64,000 bases of DNA from Castanea sativa. Lineage: Eukaryota > Streptophyta > Magnoliopsida > Fagales > Fagaceae. The stretch lies in contig NC_134016.1 of assembly GCF_040712315.1 (NCBI RefSeq), positions 24,252,390-24,316,389 on the forward strand. The letters run 5' to 3'. Positions 11,421 through 22,327 of the stretch are shown in pieces (position 1 is the stretch's first letter; every line of letters begins with the position of its first letter). The notes below the pieces were generated by a model, which was not told the DNA's origin, ran no database searches, and worked only from the letters and a program-made list of their open reading frames with translations. The position numbers and the translations under genes were made by a program.

Positions 11421-11559
11421 ATGAGTAATAACACTTGGATCAATACCAGGCATGTCTTCATGACTCCATACAAAGACATCGAGGCTTTTCTTCAAAAACT
11501 GGACCAAAGCATGCTTTGCCTCTTCTTCCATGCTCGCCCTAATTTTAGTGAACTTCTCA

Positions 11560-12060
11560 GGCTAGTTCTCGTCCAAAGGGACATCTTCTAACACCTTAGT
11601 GGGTTCCGCTGCGATCCTTCTCCCGTCTATACTCATTGCCTGTATATGCTCGTCCATCGCCAACATGGCTAAGTAGCACTCTCTGGCGGCCAATTGATCT
11701 CCTTGTACTTGGCCCACTCCGTGCTCGGTCGAAAATTTGATGGACAAGTGGTAGGTAGAGTTTACCGCCTTCCAACTATTCAGAGTTAGTCTTCCAATAA
11801 TTGCATTATATGACGATGCACAATCAATAACAAGGAAATTTACCTCTTTGGTTATCTGTTGTGGATATGCTCCAACGACCACTAGTAATGTGATGGTGCC
11901 CACTAGTTGCACCTTCATCCCTTCGAATCGCACCAATGGCGAATTCACTAGTCGAAGCTATCTCGTCCTAGCCTCATTTGCTGGAAGGCAGGATAATACA
12001 AAATGTCTGCAGAACTGCCATTGTCTATCAACACCCTCTTGGTCATGTAGTCAGCAATGA
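11560..12060 (-). pseudogene. Aspartic protease region of the Tat element
   Basis: The active-site word DNGSSADIL is encoded on the - strand at about 12005-12031, followed downstream by VNFLVIDCASSYNAIIGRLTLN, the second conserved protease block of gypsy elements. The frame continues into reverse transcriptase. A stop lies at 11562 and another ends the first block near 11957, so the region is broken. Confidence 0.75.
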
Positions 12061-13631
12061 GTAAGGTGATGACTATCGCGTCATCGTGTGGGTGGTGAAG
12101 TCATCTTGCGTCCTCGTCTGTGAATGTAATGGCCTACTCGTCTACTTCCCTCGTCTTAGGAGGTCGTCCAGACATCTGGATGTTCTGCACCACCTTCAGG
12201 TATGTTTTCCTCGACTTGGATGATTGCACTGTCAAGTTTCCTCCGATAATTACTCTTATCTCTCCCAGTGGGGGTCGTGATGACTCTTCCACCTTAGCTT
12301 TCAGTTTCTCATCTCTTTGGTCTCGTCCAAGGAAGTTCCTTAGCTTTCCTTGTCTAGTGAAATTCTCTATCTGCTGCTTCAAATCAAAGCACTCGTCAGT
12401 GTCATGTCTGTGGTCTTTATGAAAGTGGCAATACTTGCTCCTATTACTTGTTAGGATCTCCTTTCATCTTATCCGGTCACTTCAAGGACGGATCATCCTT
12501 GATCTGCATAAGAACCTACTCTAGTGGCATAGTCAGGGGTGTGTATTGTTAATTTCTCGCTGAGGAACTTGCCTTCTTACCATCCTTGTCTTTTCTCTCG
12601 TCTACTCAAGCCTTCTTTGGACGAGGTCCCTAATCTGAGTAACGCTGGTGGCCCGCTTCCGAGCGCTCTGCTCTCTTTCTCTTCTTGGCTATGATAGCGT
12701 CCTCAGCATTCATGAAATTCTGGGCCGAATGAACGAGTTCAGCCATAGTCTGTGGTTCCTACTCGTAGAGTTTATGGATGAACAAGTCAGAATTGACCCC
12801 ATTGTGGAAAGCGGCCAACAATAACTTGTCATCCATTTCGTCTACTATCAAGGCTTCCCTATTAAACCGAGTAATGAAGGACCGCAAACTCTCATTTTCC
12901 CCTTGCTCTATAGTTAGCAAACTAGAAGAGGAACGCTTGTGGCGTTGTCCTCCAATGAAATTATTGACAATCAACTTACTCAACTCTTCAAATGATCTCA
13001 CTGAGTTTGGGGGTATTTTGCTGAATCACACCCGCGCTGGTCCCTTAAGTGTGGTAGGGAAAGCTCTGCACATAATCTTGTCTAGGACCCCTTGAAGGTG
13101 CATGGTCGTCTTGAAAGTAGCAATATGGTCACACGGGTCACAATTTCTATCATACGAATCCAAAAAAGGCATTTTGAATTTCGAAGGTCGGGGATGACTG
13201 TTGATGGAAGCCGTGAAGGGGGAGTCCGTTCGGTGAACTAAATCATCCACTAGGTTCGCCCGCCTCATGTTCTCCCTCATCTCATCCATAGCTTTTCTCA
13301 TTTGGTCCATCTCTCTTTCCAAGTGTGGCACTCTTCTTAAAGCAATACCCCTTGTCTGATTTTCGGACTCAACATTTTCTCCTCCACCTTCCTAACTCTG
13401 GCCTCGTCCTTCCGTGTGCCCATCTTAGCGTTGCCTCCTAAGGTTGATCTCCCTGTTCAAATCCTGATTCTGACGGGTCAGTTCTGCCATAGCGGCAGCC
13501 ATCAATTGTATATGTTGAACAGAAGGCGGTTGCATGACAGGCGCTGACTTGCGATCGCGAAGGGGATTACTAGAAGCACTCCTACTCTCCTGGTGGCCTG
13601 GGCTGGTAGCCCCTGATCTTGTTCGAATCAT
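12061..13631 (-). pseudogene. Gag of the Tat element (broken)
   Basis: The - strand frame starts at ATG 13631 (MIRTRSGATSPGHQ). It continues through LEREMDQMRKAMDEMRENMRR and the retrotransposon gag domain (CDHIATFKTTMHLQGVLDKIMCRAFPTTLKGPARV, FEELSKLIVNNFIG, SLRSFITRFNREAL). A knuckle-like segment follows near 12370-12437 (YCHFHKDHRHDTDEC), the form usual in Tat elements. Premature stops lie near 13425, 13391, 13026, 12759 and several more down to about 12480. The one at 13026 replaces the expected tryptophan in ARVWF. A frameshift falls between 12759 and 12382. Confidence 0.8.
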
Positions 13632-13700
13632 TCAGCCTTTTGTCTAGGAAAGGCTAATCGTTGACAACAAAACAGATAATCAAACGAAAAGAACAGTGAA

Positions 13701-13719
13701 TTCCCATAGATAGCGCCAA
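13701..13719 (-). other. Candidate primer-binding site
   Basis: Read on the - strand, the bases right inside the 5' LTR are TTGGCGCTATCTATGGGAA, two bases from the LTR edge when the first G of the spacer is counted. Similar TGGCGC...GGGA sites serve as tRNA primer sites in plant Tat and Athila elements. I cannot assign the tRNA without a comparison. Confidence 0.6.
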
Positions 13720-13720
13720 C

Positions 13721-14317
13721 TGATGATGCGAAGAAAATCAATAGGCTGGATGCTTCGGACTTGAAAGGACTACTTACTCTTTCGATGGCCTAGAAAAGAA
13801 AGAAAAGCGATCAAAGGTGACCGGGGTTGCCGGCCAAGAACCCTCCGGTGGCAAAGTTAGTTTTCTCTCTATATTTTTGGAGTTCCAACTTTTTGGGAAA
13901 TATAAAGCGTACCTTTTTCTAGTCTGAATGGGTGTTTATATAGTGTCCTAGGAACAGTTATTGGGCTTGTAACCTCCCCTGGATTTGAGGAGGTGCGAGG
14001 GTTCAAGGATAACTTCCACAACCGTTTAGGAGTTATATTTTCTCATATAACGGTCACCGGAGGTTATGCATATGTTACGGAGTGGTGACATGTACTCAAG
14101 AATTCCGAAGTGTAAAGGGCTCATCCAGGGGTCCTCTTGTGGACGAACCCCTTCAGGACGGGGTTGATAGCTTTCTTAGGACAAGTGATGTGGGTGTGTT
14201 TTCGTCTATGGACTATCATAGATGTTATCCTCGTCCTAGTGCTTTCTTTTGGACGACTGCTGGGGTGGATGACCATGGACGGTCTAAAGTACTTTAATTT
14301 TTCTTCATTCCTCATCA
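13721..14317 (-). repeat. 5' LTR of the Tat element
   Basis: 597 bp, TGATGATGCG...CCTCATCA on the + strand, equal in length to the LTR at 4256. A TATA-like word on the - strand lies at about 13935-13943. Followed by the ATTAT duplication at 14318-14322, then by the right part of the hAT element. Confidence 0.9.
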
Positions 14318-15128
14318 ATTATTATTTTTATTTTATGAGACCCAATAAAATGGTAAAGAGATAAATTAATCTATGGCCAAGTCCAAGCTTATGAGACCCA
14401 AGCTTATTTTTATTCTTAAGTCATGACCAAGCCCATTTGACAACATAGACCATTTTTTTTTATGCCCAAACCCATTTGAATAGTTCACTATTTATGAATT
14501 AAAAAAAAAAAAAAGAATTAGGATGTCCGCCCATTTAAACTTGAAGTGGTTGTTGTATCCAAAAAAAGGCAGTGGTTGACAATTAAAGCTAATGTTGGTG
14601 GTTGACAGCAAACAACTTGGTGGTTGACAGCAAAGCAACAAGCAAACAAGTAAAGCTAAAAAAAAGAAGGATCTGGAGGGAAAATGAAGAGGACTCCATT
14701 TACCAAAAAAGAAGAAGCATCCAGAGGGAAAATGAAGAAATGCCATCATCAAAAACACAGAGAGAGAGTGCGAGCGAGACAAAGAAGAAGAATAGGAAGA
14801 TGGCCGTGTGATCTCAATTCTGATAGCATCTCACGGTGGTTAAAGCTTCAGCCTTCAACAATGGCTGTAAGCGTGTAACTACTCTGAAGGGAGCTGCGTG
14901 ATGTACTCTGAAGGGAGCAGAATTTTCTGTGTTTTTTTTTTTAAGGTTCAGATTCAAAGAGAAGCGGTCTGATCACAGTTCTGAGAACCGTGAGGTCCGA
15001 CTGCGGTTCGCACGGGTTCCTGCTTTTTTGCTATAGAGCGGTTTTTGATGCTAAAAGAACCGCAATAATGAGCGGTTCAAGGTTTTTCCAGTCGGACCGT
15101 ACGGTCCCGTTTGGGTTCAAAAACCATG

Positions 15129-15390
15129 CATCATTGTGGTGTTGTTGGACACACTCATCCAAATTGGCTTTCTAACCAAAAGAACAATGGTGTGTCAAAC
15201 TCTAGAGGACAAAATATTCATCAAGATTATATACCTCTATTTGGTGAGTTAATAAAAGCTCTTTTGTCCACATTTCAATGACTCTCACCAACATCTAGAC
15301 CTCCTCGATGTCGACCTCCGAAAAAGAGAACCTCTACCTCCCAATAGTCGAAAAAGTCCGCGTGGAAGGAAAAGGACACTACTTAGTGAA
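15129..15390 (+). pseudogene. Copia-type gag, second part, after the hAT insertion
   Basis: From the duplicated CATCATTG the frame resumes as HHC GVVGHTHPNWLSNQ, the rest of the CCHC zinc knuckle begun at 3945, with the last cysteine replaced by tryptophan. It continues as NSRGQNIHQDYIPLFGELIKALLS and a basic tail (RPPRCRPPKKRTSTSQ) with stops. This matches the part of copia gag that follows the knuckle. No pol follows. Confidence 0.65.
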
Positions 15391-17187
15391 TCTACATCAT
15401 CTTGTCCAATTCTTAATTCTTCCTATATGTTTTTAGACTCCTCTTTCTTTCTTTTTTTCTTTTTTGCTTTGCTTTATGATTCAATCTAGCTTTTCATTGT
15501 TTTAGATTTGCTTGTTTGTTTGATTTTGTTTCTTTTTATTGGTTTTGTAAAATAAAAATTGAAAAATACAAAAATTGTGTTTGTGTATTTTGGTATTTGC
15601 GTACCTTTGGGTGGCCAGTGAATTGTGTACCATTTGTAGCTTAGATGAGCATCTTTAAGCACAACAAAGAATTGTGAGCCATGTAGCTCATTTTGTGAAT
15701 TTAGCTTACGAGTTTATCATTCATATTCTATGTCTATATTACTCATTTTGATGGGAATGACTTAAAAATCCCAGGAGAAAAGCATAAATAACCATCTCAC
15801 CACTAATATCTATCCATCATGAACACCTATGTGCAATTCATAAAATTCGTGCTATGAGAAGGTGTAACATTTGCACAAGAAAAATGGTGTTAAAAATAAA
15901 AATAATGGATTTTTCTTCTCTCTTTTATATATATATATCCTTGTTCACAAAGCAATCTTGTGCTCAAAAGAAAAATATACAAAAGTATCTATTATGCTTA
16001 AATTATGATTGCAAATATTTTTAAGGAGATGTGAGAGTTATAGGATGTACCACAAGGGTGATAGTCCTCATTAAATGGTTATGATTATGATGTGAACGTT
16101 TATGGTTTTCTCATAACAATTTTTCCTCATCTTGTGTCACATATGCTTATTTATAGATGTTTTCACACACTTCACACAAGTCTTTGTTACTTTTGTTACA
16201 TGTTCAAAAGTTGTGTGATTTGGCCATCTCAAGTGATACATGTGTTAGTAAAAGCATGCAAAACTGTCTAGACTTAATTTCTATATTAAAATTGGATAGA
16301 ATGTTTAGTGTTGTATGCTTAAGAGTGTAATGCTTGTTCAAGATTGATGTTTGAAATTTTCATGGTTTAAATTTTTAAGAGTTGGTTCTTGGTGTTAAGT
16401 ATTTGTGGTTGCATATGCTTCATGTACGTTCATGCTTGAAAAATCTATTTTTAAGCCTCTCGATACTTTCTCAATCTATCAAGCATTTCCTCAATACCTA
16501 GCTAATCCATCGAGCTTCTTAGGATGAATTCTAGGTTTTCTCCAAAGCTATCTTGATACCATCTTGATCTATTGACAAAATTTTTTCCAAGTTTCTTTTC
16601 GCTCAATACCTTCCTCGATACCTTTTCTATCTATCGAGCACTTTTTCCCTCAATAGCTCCTTGATCCATCAAGATATATGTATATATATGAGGATTCAGC
16701 CAGCTCATTTCAAACTCTCTCTCTCTCTCTCTCTCACACTTGGCTTTTCCTCAATCTCTCACGATCCTTCTTAACTCAAACCATTAAATCAAGCCTTCCA
16801 ACCTTAATTTTGACCTTCTAACTCCATCATTTCATCGTTATGTGGTCTAAATCCTTTCTTTTTCTTCAAATTTCATGCATTAGACCTACATTTTCAACTT
16901 TTTTGAGATTTGGGGGGGGGGAGGTTTGTGAAATTTTTCATGTTTATAATATGGGTTTTGTTGTTTATCACCAATATTGCCATGCATTGCATCTCTATTG
17001 CACTTTTACACATTATCATGCATTTTCTAGGATTCTATGGTTGATTATGTTGTGTTATAGTGTTGGAATGACTTTTTGCCCTGTGAAAGTTGCTTAACAC
17101 TCATGACACATGTTCATGCATTTCATGCATTGCTCTTTCATTCTTTCTATCTACTCATGTTTCCTTTGTTGTTCTTTTACTCTTCCT
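15391..17187. other. Long non-coding leader-like region inside the copia remnant
   Basis: No coding frame is recognisable. Notable are a CT microsatellite near 16717-16735, a run of nine or more G near 16911-16921, and many CATGCAT words between 16970 and 17130. CTATCGAG-type words near 16510-16670 recall those in the LTRs. I take it as the untranslated leader or intron of the ORF that starts at 17188 (inference). Confidence 0.4.
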
Positions 17188-18296
17188 ATGGCACCCAAAA
17201 GAGCATGTCCCTGTACGCAATCCCATTTCCCCCCTCTATTGAGTCTTCTTCTATTCCCTCCGCTATATGGTTCTATGATTCCAAATGTTGAAAGGAATTT
17301 GAGGAGAAATTTTCACTACGCCAACCTCACATAGAGCTTTAGATTCTCCTGTGTAAATTATTAGAAATTGTGGTACTAGAGACGTTTAAGTCTCATTGAT
17401 GGGAGTTCCTATGTGGACCACCCGCTAACTATTCCGAGGTGTTTATAGAGGAGTTTTACTCCAACATATACACCCTCAATACCTCTGCACCCATGTTCAC
17501 CACACATGTTTGAGATACACATATCTCTACTACACAAGAGCTTATCTTTGATGTACTCCATGTTTCTAGGGTAGAGAACCCTAACTACCCTGGAGCACTG
17601 GAGCTTGCATCCCTCTCTTGTGATGCACTAGCCTTTTTGTTTTGTGGATGACCGTCTACTTGGGGCCATATCCTAAGTATGGTGACTCATAATTTTTTCT
17701 GAAGGCCCTAGGCTTTTAAAAATGATTATGATGTTCGTCTTTACTCCTATTTCTCACTATAACACTATCACAGAGACTTGTGCTTGGTTTCTTTATTGTT
17801 TGCTAGAATGCCCATCCATTGACTTCCCATCACAGTTGATACTATCTATTCTAGATACACATCTTGATACTGCAAACCGTGAGAAACTTGTATTTCCCTC
17901 CACTATCACTCATATTCTCACTCACTTTGGTGTCAGTTTTCCTTCTATAAGCCACTTTCATGTCATGGGTACCCTTGGGAAGGGAATTATCTCTAAGAGC
18001 TCTTCACAGCTGACAGCTAAGGCTAAAGTGGCCTTCTTCTGGAGTAGAGGTTACTTTCACTGCCATTCTTGACTAGATGAATCTCCTCCAAGATGAGATT
18101 CGAGAGATGTAGACTTCACATGATCCTCATCTAGGACATCTTGCTAATGAGATGTATCAAATGAACACTCATATTAGACACATCGCTTGCCACCAGTCTC
18201 GCCTTGAGTGATGCCTCTTTAATTTCCTCTTTTGATGTTGATGATGATGATGATGATGATACTTCTGCTTCTGACAACGAGGCTACTCCTTCATAG
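17188..18296 (+). pseudogene. Plant-specific retrotransposon ORF ('putative plant transposon protein' type)
   Basis: The ATG at 17188 opens MAPKRACPCTQ, the start I remember for this plant family. With frameshifts and stops one can follow VFIEEFYSNIYTLN, then QELIFDVLHVSRVENPNYPG, then FVFTPISHYNTITET, FLYCLLECPSIDFPSQLILS, FPSTITHILTHFGVSFPS and HFHVMGTLGKGII, which are conserved blocks of that family. It ends in a run of aspartates encoded by GAT repeats (18237-18260) and DNEATPS followed by TAG at 18294-18296. Its function is unknown. Its place just before the polypurine tract and 3' LTR matches the extra ORF position of SIRE-type copia elements. Confidence 0.55.
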
Positions 18297-18469
18297 TGAT
18301 CCACCTTTGTCACTCGTGACAAAAATGGGGAGTAGTCGTAGAGTAGGTGTAGGCTTGTTGTCAGTGGATAATTTTTAGGGATGTAGTGAGGATTCTTGAT
18401 GTAGTATGGAGGTTTTCATGTACTTATGGTGTTTGTAAACCTTTGACACACAGTTGGTCTTATTTTCAG

Positions 18470-18472
<3 letters not shown>

Positions 18473-18547
<75 letters not shown>
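18473..18547. repeat. Compound (CA)n(TA)n microsatellite
   Basis: About 25 CA units run directly into about 12 TA units, in the 3' untranslated part of the copia remnant. Confidence 0.95.
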
Positions 18548-18841
18548 GTTGATGTGTATTTTCTTTATTCCACGTGTTATTCTTTTCTTTATCTCTTTCA
18601 TTTGTTGAATATTTACATAACTTGTCTTATTTTATACTTGATGCCTTGATGTACTTTTTTAGTGTATTTTAGTTAAAGAAGGGTTGCGAAGTTATACTCA
18701 TAAATGAGCTCTCGTCTTGCAAAGTTCTTCAAGAGTTCAAGATTTAGAGTAGGTCATTTTTTGTGTTATCTTAAGTAGAATGTATTTTACGACATTCAAT
18801 ATACTCTTATGGTTTTGTAACGAATTGCCAAAGGGGGAGGT

Positions 18842-20139
18842 TGTAAGAGTCATATTTTTAAATTGGCAGATCCCAAGACAAAACACACTTTATGTGTGAT
18901 TGAGTCTTAGTTTCTATTTTTGTTCAAGACTGTAAAGTGGATATACAAGTGGTATTATTGAAGATACAAGAACACTCAAAAAACTGCTTAAGAAAGGCTA
19001 GAACTGCAAATCTCGACACTTGTTCGATACCCTTCAATCTATCGAGATTTAATGAATCTCAATACCTATCTCGACACCACTCGATCTATCAAGCTTCGGG
19101 TATTTTGATATTTCAAATAAGTTTCGGCCCATGATGGCAGTACTTTCCTAGGGTTTCATGTACTAGGGTTTCAGAGCATATAAAAACTATATTTTATAGT
19201 CGTTATCATACACATACAGAGATACATGCTTAATAGGAGCTACTGTGACTTTTTGTGCACCTTAGGGTTTTGTACTAAGTTTCTTCTAGATCTTCAAAGC
19301 ACGGATTGAAGAATTCTGCCAAACCTAAACAATTATCAAGTTCCTATGGTGTTAGTCACATACTAGGTTCGTGCAAAGTAGAAGTCTCTACAAAAATAAG
19401 TCCAATTGAGTATTGGAGCTAACACTAGTATAGGTTAGTAGGTTCTATTGTAGGTAGGTACTTTGGGATATTCCAGTTGGGGTAAGATTTCTTATATTTG
19501 TAATTGCTTGATTCTTAATTAGTGGGTTCTTCAGAAGTGTTGACCTGATTCACTTGGTGGGATTTTTTGCATGCGAGGGTTTTCTTTATCATGATCAAAT
19601 CACCGTGTCAAACTTATTTTCCGTTGCACTTAATTTAGTTTAGTGATTTGATTTTGACCTTATCTAATTTGCATATAATTTGACTAAGGGTATGCTTGGT
19701 AGACTATAATAGGCACTATAATATAATAGTTATTCCTCTAGTTTAGTTATTCAATACTTTGGTTATGTTTTTATTACAGGGGAATAGACATTCCTTATAG
19801 ACAGACATTCTTTAAAATGAGGAATAACTATTCATCTCTAAAAGAGTTGTAATAGTTATTCCTTAGTAGGTGTATTAATTTCTAAAATTAATATATTTCC
19901 AAATAAATAAACTTTCCATATACACATAACAATTATGAAAATAAAAAAAAATTAGAGGACTAAAATAAAATTTGAAGAAATTTAGAGGGTCAGTTTTGCA
20001 TTTTACCCTAAGTATTACGTTACAACATCATATATTCTTTGTAATACCTATTCCTATTCCTATGTAATTACCGTTACAATCTACCAAATGTGCTCTAATT
20101 AATCAATTTATATAATCGAATTCAATATATAACCCAACA
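18842..20139 (+). repeat. 3' LTR of the copia remnant, with a nested MITE
   Basis: A polypurine tract (CAAAGGGGGAGG, 18829-18840) precedes TGTAAGAGTCATATTTTTA, and the LTR ends ATAACCCAACA. The TATA-like word CATATAAAAACTATA lies near 19177-19191. CTATCGAG/CTATCAAG words near 19040-19092 recall those in the solo LTR at 765. Without the MITE at 19688-20095 the LTR would be about 890 bp, similar to the 981-bp solo LTR. No partner 5' LTR was found in the window. Confidence 0.65.
19688..20095. mobile_element. PIF/Harbinger-like MITE, 408 bp, TAA duplication
   Basis: TAA flanks it at 19685-19687 and 20096-20098. The left end is GGGTATGCTTGGTAGACTAT and the right end, inverted, is GAGCACATTTGGTAGATTGT. 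Words of the type ATAGTTATTCC and its complement are scattered inside. A 3-bp TAA duplication with ends of the type G-N5-TTTGGTA fits PIF/Harbinger MITEs. Confidence 0.7.
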
Positions 20140-22327
20140 AAATCACTCTTAGGCATGGGTGGCACTAGCCATAGCCCGGGGGTTCAAATGAACCGCATGA
20201 CTTGACCATATATATATAATTTTAAATTTGAACACTTTACCACTAAAATAACCTTAAATATAATCCTCTTACCAATATCTTGGCATTAAAAAAAAAAAAA
20301 AAACACAACCTAACAACAAGCCAATTTAATATAAAACCTTGAAAGTAACAATTAGTTGTTGAATCTAAAGTGCTTTTAATTTGTTATTTGTTGAGTGAGG
20401 ATTGAGTGCGTGAGACAGGCCAAGAGTGAGTGAGTGAAGACAAAAGCAAATCTTAACATAATAAAAAATTTCTTAGTATTTATTTGGGAAAAATTTATCT
20501 AACTTTTTGCTAAAAGTATAAAATAAGTAAGAAATCACATGAGACCTGCAAATAGTAAGAAAAAAGATGAAGTACTATGTTGGCTTATAATTAAGGCCCA
20601 AACACACTTAATACAATTACAAAGAACAATAGTTGTCAAAGTTGAGAAATGTTAAATACAAGAATTGTAAAGAGTTAAAACAAACTAATAGAAAAAACAA
20701 TTTTGAGCAATAATAATTAAAAATCACTTAGTGATAATAATTAATATGTTTATTGTATTTGAAAACAATGGATGATTTCCAAGATTTTATCTTAGTAATA
20801 ATAATTAGTATGTTCATTGTATTATGAAACTATATGCCAAATGAACTAATAGTTTATATTTTATTTTCTTGCTAATACTATGAAAAAATTTGTAATAAAG
20901 AAACATCCTAGCCCACAAGATTCATTTTTTATCTAAGATTTATCTTCTTATTGACCCCCCCTAGAAAAAGAAATGGAGCCGTCACTACTCTCAAGTTAGT
21001 AATGTGAGATTCAGTATCATTAGTAATAATCTCAAGTATGGTTTTTGCCCTGCTATATATGCACTTACTAATCTCAAGTATGGTTATAGCCTTGCTCTAT
21101 ATGGACCAAGGTTGAGTTAGAATAAACATGGCATGGAATGTTTGATTTTGTCTAATCATAAGTTCATAACTCAACAAGCATGTCAAAATATAAAACGATA
21201 ACTTCAAAAATTAGTTAAGATATTAAAAAGTTTAAGAGGAAACAGAAACTTATAAAACTTAATCTTGCATAGATTCTTTTTTCTAATGAATAAAACATGC
21301 ATAACTTTTGTTTTATGTATAAATTATGCATATCTTCCTAGAAGCTTATATATTTTTCAGTCGCTTGCAAAATCTTCCAAGAAGTTTCAAACAGAGAGAG
21401 CCCAAACCGTAACCGGTATATGTGCTGCAGCAGTAATTTTGAACATAGAGAGTATTTATACTTTGATTGCTTCCTTTTCTAAGAGAGCTTGGCAAAACAG
21501 TGCTTAAAAATGCTTAATTAAAAGCAAGTTCGAATGAATGAAGCAAAATGAAGTAGGCAGTGAATTGACTAGAGAATTAATTACATGTCTTTTTAATCAA
21601 CTTGGTTCGGCCACTGCTTTTTAGTTTTTACTATTTGCGATCAAAGAGGAATGCTAGAGTTCGTACTAGTAGAATCAAAATTAAAGAAGCTGTATTGAGT
21701 CTATGATCATAGCAGACATCAGAGATTCATTATCATACGAAGAAAATTCTAGAACTTCATACCTGTGCTGCATATGGATTATGGAATGTTCACATAAAAT
21801 TAAATGTTTTTTGGTAATGACTAATGAGTTAGGAGTATAAGTTTATTTTTTGGCAGCTATTTAAAATTTGAAACTGATAATTTTATTTGTTTGCTACCAT
21901 TGAAGTAAGATGAGTATGGTTTATAATGCAACCTTCTTAATGATTATAACATAAAATAATTTACCTCTATTTTTTTTTTCTTTTTTTCTTTTTTGAGAAC
22001 TATACAACAAGCGTATTGCCTGCAATTAATTATCGTTGCTTTGCCTTCTTGAGCCTCCAATATTCGTCATTTATGGTGACCAAAGGATGACCTTCATGAT
22101 AAAGACAAGACGAAAATAAAGAAATAGTAAATTAACCACAAACATTTTAAATTTCCACCAAAAAAAAAAAAAGAATGTGACATTTATTTATTAGTATTTA
22201 AAATTTATAAAATTTATAAAAAAAAAAAAGGAAAAAGAAAAAAGAAAAACTAAGACCAAAATAGATCATTGGCCATATATAAGGGAAAAATAGTGTGATG
22301 TTATCGCCCACCTGAAAGCATAGCATA
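20140..22327. other. Intergenic DNA 3' of the glycosyltransferase gene
   Basis: No gene recognised. AT-rich with short A and T runs. A pair of similar 60-base stretches occurs near 20725-20765 and 20795-20825 (AATAATAATTA-TATGTT-ATTGTAT). The last few hundred bases before 22328 should hold the 3' untranslated region of the gene on the - strand. Confidence 0.5.

Larger units (their letters stand above)
4256..14317 (-). mobile_element. Ty3/gypsy LTR retrotransposon, Tat lineage, complete but decayed
   Basis: Two 597-bp LTRs (4256-4852 and 13721-14317) begin TGATGATGCG and end CCTCATCA. ATTAT is duplicated at 4251-4255 and 14318-14322. Genes on the - strand run gag, protease, reverse transcriptase, RNase H, a second (archaeal-type) RNase H and integrase, the gypsy order with the extra RNase H that marks the Tat lineage. 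A candidate primer-binding site abuts the right LTR, and a weak purine tract abuts the left one. Between integrase and the 3' LTR is a + strand ORF (5256-7441). My hand alignment of the LTRs finds about 36 differences in 597 positions, mostly transitions, so the insertion is not recent. Every coding part has stops or frameshifts. Confidence 0.9.
3964..15128. mobile_element. Non-autonomous hAT element (about 1.1 kb without its nested gypsy insert)
   Basis: The 8 bp CATCATTG flanks it (3956-3963 and 15129-15136). The left end is CAAGGTTTTGAAACCCAGAC; the right end read inverted is CATGGTTTTTGAACCCAAAC. Eight-bp duplications and CA-initiated ends with short inverted repeats are hAT hallmarks. 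Subterminal copies of GAACCG/CGGTTC occur at both ends (for example near 3990-4040 and 14955-15090), the usual arrangement of transposase-binding words. Removing one CATCATTG copy and the element rejoins the gag zinc-knuckle codons in frame, which is independent support. No transposase is visible. The Tat gypsy element occupies 4256-14317 inside it. A lysine/glutamate-rich open frame at 14602-14811 has no recognisable identity. Confidence 0.85.
2815..20139 (+). mobile_element. Decayed copia-type (SIRE/Maximus-like) LTR element, host of nested insertions
   Basis: Four pieces of one + strand element can be followed: gag fragments (2815-3483 and 3933-3963, resuming at 15129), a plant-specific ORF (17188-18296), a polypurine tract (18828-18840) and a 3' LTR (18842-20139). 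No protease, integrase, reverse transcriptase or RNase H is visible between gag and the later ORF, so pol was lost or never present. No matching 5' LTR was found. Insertions of a MITE, a hAT element and, inside the hAT, a Tat gypsy element split the gag. That all four pieces belong to one original element is inferred from order and strand. Confidence 0.55.

Noticed and set aside
14602..14811. Lysine/glutamate-rich frame as a possible hAT protein
   Set aside because: Short, low complexity, with no transposase motifs.
18386..18649. Open frames over the CA/TA microsatellite on both strands
   Set aside because: Only TH and IY dipeptide repeats; produced by the microsatellite.
765..20139. The LTRs at 765 and 18842 as the two ends of one 19-kb element
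   Set aside because: They are too different from each other, and the first has its own 5-bp duplication and no primer-binding site after it.
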